Assembly: GCF_004216665.1 (NCBI RefSeq)
Contig: NZ_SGWY01000001.1
Span: forward strand, 186,001-250,000
Length of the DNA: 64,000 bases
Source: Agromyces ramosus
GTDB lineage: Bacteria; Actinomycetota; Actinomycetes; Actinomycetales; Microbacteriaceae
Direction of reading: 5' to 3'
In this document: in pieces, positions 60,137 through 64,000 of the stretch
How positions within the stretch are numbered: position 1 is the first letter of the stretch
Layout: every line of letters starts with the position of its first letter
Notes under the pieces: generated by a model
What the model was told of the DNA's origin: nothing
Databases searched by the model: none
What the model saw: the letters and a program-made list of their open reading frames with translations, nothing else
Translations under genes and position numbers: made by a program

Positions 60137-61394
60137 CGTGCTCCAGTTCGGGGTCGCCCGATTCTAGCCGGGACGCCTGAACGGGCACCGGGGCCGGCTC
60201 GAGCTCGTCGAACACGATCGCCTCGGGCACGTCGACCGATTCGGCCTCCGCGGCGACCGTGAGCCGCTTGCGGCGGCCGAGCGGGGCCAGGGTGACGGCC
60301 GCGCAGGCGATGAAGCCCAGGCCGAGCAGCAGGAACGCCCACCCGGAGTCGATGCCGAGGTAGACGGGGAACACGAACGAGAGGAGGCATCCGACCGACG
60401 CCACCGCCGTCCAGGCGTAGAAGATGAGCACGGCGTGCAGGTGCGAGTGGCCCATGTCGAGCAGGCGGTGGTGCAGGTGCTTGCGGTCGGCGGCGAACGG
60501 CGACTTGCCGGCCCGCAGGCGCCGGACGACCGCGAGCCCGAAGTCGAGCAGTGGGATGACGAGCACGGCGAACGGCAGGATGATCGGGATGAAGGCGGGG
60601 AACAGCTCGTCGAGGCCGAGCGAGGCGGGATCGATCTGGCCGGTCACCGCGATCGCCGACGTGGCCATCAGCAGGCCGATGAGGAGCGCGCCCGCGTCGC
60701 CCATGAAGAGCTTCGCGGGGTGCCAGTTGAGCGGCAGGAATCCCACGCAGGCGCCGACGATCACGATCGCGAGCAGCGAGGCCAGGTTGAAGTAGTTGAG
60801 CGGCGACGTCTTCTGCACGAGCAGGTAGGTGTACAGGAAGAACACGCCGTTGGCGATGAGGGCGACGCCGGCGACGAGGCCGTCGAGCCCGTCGATGAAG
60901 TTGATCGCGTTCATCACGAGCACGATCGTGAACACGGTGATCGTGGCGCTCATCCACGACGAGCCGACGGTGATGCCGCCGATGGGCAGCGACACGATCG
61001 ACACGCCCTGCCACGCGATCAGGCCCGCGGCGATGAACTGGCCGGCGAGCTTCGTGGTCCAGTCGAGGTCCCAGATGTCGTCGGCCACGCCGATGAGCAC
61101 GATGAGCAGGGCGGCACCGAGGATGGCGAGCATCTGGCTGGGGTTCTGGAAGATGATCGAGACGATCGAGAACCGGGACGAACCCAGGGTGGACACGAAC
61201 GCGGCCGCGCCGATCGCGGCGAGGATCCCGACGAACATCGCGATGCCGCCGAGCCGCGGCGTCGGTCGCGTGTGCACGTCGCGCTCGCGGATCTTCGGGT
61301 AGAGCCGGTACTTCAGGCTCAGCTTCCAGACCAGCACCGAGCCGCCGAAGGTGACGAGCGCGGCCACGAGGGCGAGCGCGAGGAACAGGGTCAT
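60117..61394 (-). CDS. WecA/TagO-type undecaprenyl-phosphate sugar-1-phosphate transferase
   Basis: This is a 425-residue polytopic enzyme with about eleven helices. Family motifs are LIGVADDIWDLDW (Asp pair), NAINFIDGLDGL, GFLPLNWHPAKLFMGDAGALLIG and the HIHH-like loop DRKHLHHRLLDMGHS. Such enzymes move GlcNAc-1-phosphate (or a related sugar phosphate) from UDP-sugar to the lipid carrier, which starts wall teichoic acid, arabinogalactan-linker or polysaccharide synthesis. MraY is excluded by the HHRLLDMGHSH loop and by context. A 60-residue cytoplasmic tail is added. Its start overlaps the tsaC-like stop (ATGA). The same order is found next to the atp operon in mycobacteria. Confidence 0.9.
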   Translation of the reverse strand: MTLFLALALVAALVTFGGSVLVWKLSLKYRLYPKIRERDVHTRPTPRLGGIAMFVGILAAIGAAAFVSTLGSSRFSIVSIIFQNPSQMLAILGAALLIVLIGVADDIWDLDWTTKLAGQFIAAGLIAWQGVSIVSLPIGGITVGSSWMSATITVFTIVLVMNAINFIDGLDGLVAGVALIANGVFFLYTYLLVQKTSPLNYFNLASLLAIVIVGACVGFLPLNWHPAKLFMGDAGALLIGLLMATSAIAVTGQIDPASLGLDELFPAFIPIILPFAVLVIPLLDFGLAVVRRLRAGKSPFAADRKHLHHRLLDMGHSHLHAVLIFYAWTAVASVGCLLSFVFPVYLGIDSGWAFLLLGLGFIACAAVTLAPLGRRKRLTVAAEAESVDVPEAIVFDELEPAPVPVQASRLESGDPELEHDDRRTP

Positions 61395-62278
61395 GAGGCG
61401 GCGGCATCCGCTCCGTCGTCGGCGGTGGTGCGGGCTGGTGCCGCGGGCGCGTCGGATGCCGCGGGGCCGTCGGACGCCGCGGGGCCGTCGAACGCCGCCG
61501 ACGCGTCGGATGCCGCACCCTCGCGGGCCGCCGCGGCCCCGTCGGTCGCGGCATCCGCCTCGGGGTCGATCGTCGCGGCCTCGTCGGCCGGAGCCAGCAT
61601 GTCCTCGCCGATCACCTCGGCGATGCGCTCACGGGAGATGACGCCGGCGCGCACGATGCGCATCACTCCCCCGTCGACGGCGAGCCCGGTCGCGTCGACG
61701 ATGGTCGACGACGTGTCGCCGGGCCGTTCGCCGATGGCCTCGTAGCCCTCGCCGGCCGGACCGCCGTCGAGGTAGACGGTGACCGAGTCGCCGAGCATGG
61801 CCTCGGCGTCGGCGGCCGTGACGGCCGACGGCTGCCCCGAGAGGTTCGCGCTCGACACGGCGAGCGGGCCGGTCTCGGAGAGCAGCTCGAGCGCGATCGG
61901 ATTCGCGGGCATGCGCAGCGCCACGGTGCCCCGCGTCTCGCCGAGGTCCCATTGCAGCGAGGGCTGCGCGTGCAGGATGACCGTGAGTCCGCCGGGCCAG
62001 AACTCCTCGACGAGCCGGCGCACCGCTCCGGGCACCTCGCTCGCGAGCGCGTCGAGGGTGGGGATGCCGGGGATCAGCACGGGCGGCGGCGAGGTGCGCT
62101 CACGGCCCTTGGCCTCGAGGAGTCGGGTCACCGCGGCCGCGTCGAACGCGTCGGCGGCGAGGCCGTAGACCGTGTCGGTGGGAATCACCACGAGTTCGCC
62201 GCGTCCGATGGCACCGCGCGCGAGGCGCATGCCGGTGAGCAGCTGGGAGTCGACCGAACAGTCGTAGATGGCAGTCAT
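61391..62278 (-). CDS. L-threonylcarbamoyladenylate synthase (Sua5/YrdC family) with Ala-rich tail
   Basis: This is a 295-residue protein. The YrdC domain (about residues 10-215) shows GELVVIPTDTVYGLAADAFD, LEAKGRERTSPPPVLI, VALRMPANPIALELLSETGPLAVSSANLSGQP and PSTIVD-like SSTIVDATG. It makes threonylcarbamoyl-AMP for the t6A modification of tRNAs reading ANN codons. The C-terminal 70 or so residues are an acidic Ala/Asp/Pro tail coded partly by an 18-bp tandem repeat (61451-61522) and lack a domain that I recognise. Sua5 proteins have a C-terminal domain of other composition. The gene heads the wecA-atpI-atp series. A TAGAAT -10 box ends nine bases before the ATG. Confidence 0.9.
   Translation of the reverse strand: MTAIYDCSVDSQLLTGMRLARGAIGRGELVVIPTDTVYGLAADAFDAAAVTRLLEAKGRERTSPPPVLIPGIPTLDALASEVPGAVRRLVEEFWPGGLTVILHAQPSLQWDLGETRGTVALRMPANPIALELLSETGPLAVSSANLSGQPSAVTAADAEAMLGDSVTVYLDGGPAGEGYEAIGERPGDTSSTIVDATGLAVDGGVMRIVRAGVISRERIAEVIGEDMLAPADEAATIDPEADAATDGAAAAREGAASDASAAFDGPAASDGPAASDAPAAPARTTADDGADAAAS
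61451..61522. repeat. 18-bp tandem repeat in the tsaC-like gene
   Basis: Four imperfect copies of an 18-bp unit beginning GTCGGATGCCGC lie in tandem (copies start at 61451, 61469, 61487 and 61505). They encode repeated Ala/Ser/Asp/Gly/Pro six-residue units in the protein tail. Confidence 0.75.
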
Positions 62279-62287
62279 GACCGCTCG

Positions 62288-62293
62288 ATTCTA
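62288..62293 (-). promoter_or_regulatory. -10 box of tsaC-wecA-atpI transcript
   Basis: TAGAAT on the minus strand (five of six consensus bases) ends nine bases before ATG 62278, predicting a very short or absent leader. Confidence 0.5.
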
Positions 62294-62352
62294 GACCAGC
62301 GCGCTTGCCATCCCCGGGGCATCGGCGCGCCGCCGTTCATCGTCGACGCCTG

Positions 62353-62397
62353 GGCGACGGATGCCGCGAGCCCGTGCGGCCCGCGGCATCCGTCGCC
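62353..62397 (-). terminator. Terminator downstream of the ABC exporter permease
   Basis: Perfect 16-bp arms (62353-62368 and 62382-62397) flank a 13-base loop, 14 bases past the permease stop on the minus strand. Each arm contains GGATGCCGCG or its complement, as in the terminators at 10099 and 20475. Confidence 0.75.
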
Positions 62398-62410
62398 TGC
62401 GCCCCCGTCG

Positions 62411-63208
62411 TCAGCGGCGACCGGCCTTCCGGCGGAACAGCCAAGCCCCCCAGGCCACGGAGCCGGCGATGATGACGACGCACCATCCGACGGCCCACCA
62501 TGCCGAATCGCCCATCGGCGTGCCCATGAGCAGCGACCGGAGGGTCTCGATGATCGGGGTGATCGGCTGGTTCTCCGCGATCCACTGGAGCCAGTCGGGC
62601 ATCGTCTCGACCGGCACGAACGCGCTCGACAGGTACGGCAGGAAGAGGAGGATGAAGCCGTAGCCGTTCGCCGCCTCGGGTGTCGACGCGGCGAGGCCGA
62701 TCGCGGCGAAGAGGTAGGTGATCGCGAGGATCCACAGCGCGACGAGCCCGAACACGGCGAGCCACTCGAGCGGCGTCGCCGTCGGCCGGAAGCCGACGAG
62801 CAGCGCCACGAGGATCACGACGGCGGTCGCGACGAGGTTGCGCGCGAGGCTCGCGACGACGTGCCCCGTGAGCACCGCGCCGCTGCGGAGCGGCATCGTG
62901 CGGAACCGGTCGATGATGCCGGTCGTCATGTCGTTCGCGACCGAGACCGCCGTCGACGCCGAGCCGAAGCCGGCGCAGAGCAGGATGATGCCGGGCACGA
63001 CGTAGTCGACGTAGCCGCCCGACGGGTCGATCGCGTTGCCGAAGATCCAGGTGAACATCAGCATCAGCATCACGGGCAGCACGATGGCCATGAGGGCCGA
63101 CTCCACGTCGCGCACGGAGTGGAGGAAGCTGCGCGTGATGAACGTGGACTCGGCCGTGAACGCGCCGATGCGCGGGCGCACGAGGGTGGTCGTGGTCATG
63201 GTCGTCAC
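62411..63208 (-). CDS. ABC-2 type transporter permease (DrrB-like)
   Basis: This is a 265-residue permease with six transmembrane helices. The ABC-2 signature region is VPGIILLCAGFGSASTAVSVANDMTTGIIDRFRTMPL, followed by LLFLPYLSSAFVPVETMPDWLQWIAENQPITP. Members export drugs or glycolipid-like compounds with a single ATPase. The GTG at 63208 overlaps the ATPase stop (GTGA); ATG 63199 three codons later is possible. It ends before a strong terminator, so the pair forms a two-gene operon in the visible part. Confidence 0.9.
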   Translation of the reverse strand: MTTMTTTTLVRPRIGAFTAESTFITRSFLHSVRDVESALMAIVLPVMLMLMFTWIFGNAIDPSGGYVDYVVPGIILLCAGFGSASTAVSVANDMTTGIIDRFRTMPLRSGAVLTGHVVASLARNLVATAVVILVALLVGFRPTATPLEWLAVFGLVALWILAITYLFAAIGLAASTPEAANGYGFILLFLPYLSSAFVPVETMPDWLQWIAENQPITPIIETLRSLLMGTPMGDSAWWAVGWCVVIIAGSVAWGAWLFRRKAGRR

Positions 63209-64000
63209 TTCGCTTCCAGGAGTTCGGGCGACGCGGGCGCCGCGTTGCGGGCGGTGATGTCGAGGAACACGTCGTCGAGGCTGGGACGCCGGATGGACAC
63301 CGCGACGCCGTCGGCGGCGGCCGCGGGAGCGCGGTCGAGCTCGTCGAGGGCGGCCCGGAGCCCGTGCACGCTCCCGTCGGTGGGCAGCTCGAGGAGCAGG
63401 ACCCCGTCGGCGTCGCGGAGCTCCACGACGTCGCCGCCGATGCGGGCCTTCAGCTCGTCGGGGGTGCCCTCCTCGGCGACCCGTCCGCCGTCGAGCACGG
63501 CGATGCGGTCGGCGAGGCGGTCGGCCTCCTCGAGGTACTGGGTGGTCAGGAAGACCGTCGTGCCGGCGCCGGCGAGCGAGCGGATGACGCTCCACAGCTC
63601 CTGCCGGCTGCGGGTGTCGAGCCCGGTGGTCGGTTCGTCGAGGAACAGCACCGCGGGCGCGACGATGAGGCTGAGCGCGAGGTCGAGCCGACGGCGCATG
63701 CCGCCCGAGTAGGTGCCGACGCGCCGGCCGGCGGCATCCGCGAGGTCGAATCGATCGAGCAGCTCGGCGGCCCGCACGCGGGCCTCGCGGCGCGAGAGCC
63801 CCGAGAGGCGGCCCATCATCACGAGGTTCTCGGTGCCGGTGAGCACCCCGTCGACCGCTGCGGACTGGCCGGTGAGGCTGATGCGGCGCTTCACCTCCTC
63901 GGTGTCGGCGACGACGTCGTGCCCGGCGACGAGCGCCGTGCCCGAGTCGGCCCGCACGAGCGTCGTCAGGATGTTGATGGTGGTGGTCTTGCCCGCGCCG
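63205..64000 (-). CDS. ABC-2 type transporter ATP-binding protein (DrrA-like), N-terminus outside window
   Basis: The C-terminal 265 residues are present; the first visible residues are GAGKTTTINILTTL, the end of Walker A, so about 40 residues lie beyond base 64000. The signature is TYSGGMRRRLDLALSLI, Walker B is VLFLDEPTTGLDTRSRQELW and the switch region is LTTQYLEEADRLAD. A C-terminal domain ending PSLDDVFLDIT is diagnostic of the DrrA/daunorubicin-type exporters. It pairs with the overlapping permease. No self-evident substrate is encoded nearby. Confidence 0.93.
   Translation of the reverse strand, partial: GAGKTTTINILTTLVRADSGTALVAGHDVVADTEEVKRRISLTGQSAAVDGVLTGTENLVMMGRLSGLSRREARVRAAELLDRFDLADAAGRRVGTYSGGMRRRLDLALSLIVAPAVLFLDEPTTGLDTRSRQELWSVIRSLAGAGTTVFLTTQYLEEADRLADRIAVLDGGRVAEEGTPDELKARIGGDVVELRDADGVLLLELPTDGSVHGLRAALDELDRAPAAAADGVAVSIRRPSLDDVFLDITARNAAPASPELLEAK

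Overview
The window is high-GC DNA densely packed with genes. Most neighbours overlap by 4 bp (ATGA or GTGA), GTG starts are common, and several promoters have a -10 box six bases from the start codon. These traits, the families present (LtrA, DUF4192, PF06089 asparaginase, the MoxR/DUF58/transglutaminase set) and the order tsaC-wecA-atpI-atpBEFHAGDC point to an actinobacterium, most likely of the Microbacteriaceae (an Agromyces-like organism is my guess). I annotate 57 coding sequences; the two at the window edges are partial. I see no rRNA, tRNA, CRISPR array, insertion sequence or prophage. No gene-free stretch exceeds about 190 bases.

Layout. (1) 1-8717: an eight-gene minus-strand operon encodes a branched-chain-amino-acid-type ABC importer, an acyl-CoA synthetase, a TetR regulator and a 3-hydroxybutyrate dehydrogenase-like SDR. 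A divergent acetyl-CoA acetyltransferase faces it. Together they could make a route for uptake and oxidation of 3-hydroxybutyrate or a related acid. (2) 8791-18005: LtrA, a SHOCT protein, a two-component pair, rseP, dxr, a divergent PPTase-like protein, an acyltransferase, a secreted lipoprotein and OsmC. (3) 18098-24756: gabT, an asparaginase II and a potABCD polyamine importer. (4) 24907-42735: a nine-gene minus-strand block with an FHA protein, PP2C phosphatase, Ser/Thr kinase with an extracellular FN3-like domain, a 1956-residue Ig/FN3 protein, MoxR ATPase, DUF58 protein, a transglutaminase-fold protein that has lost catalytic residues, a zinc-ribbon/FHA protein and an FtsK/EccC-like ATPase. 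This is the most interesting region: it looks like a phosphorylation-controlled envelope assembly or export system, but it has none of the recognisable WXG100 or other Ecc partners. (5) 42769-47762: putrescine/GABA catabolism (aminobutyraldehyde dehydrogenase, AsnC/Lrp regulator, class-III aminotransferase, FAD oxidase). Block 4 therefore sits between two polyamine blocks. (6) 47749-52609: DUF4192, aldo/keto reductase, an alkylation-repair pair (ogt-tag), yaaA and a small P-loop kinase. (7) 52620-62278: the complete F1Fo ATP synthase operon with atpI, a WecA-type glycosyltransferase and a threonylcarbamoyl-AMP synthase. (8) 62411-64000: a DrrAB-like ABC exporter, cut by the window edge.

Starts were chosen from Shine-Dalgarno sequences, 4-bp overlaps and -10 boxes. 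All functional calls come from reading motifs by eye; no database search was possible.
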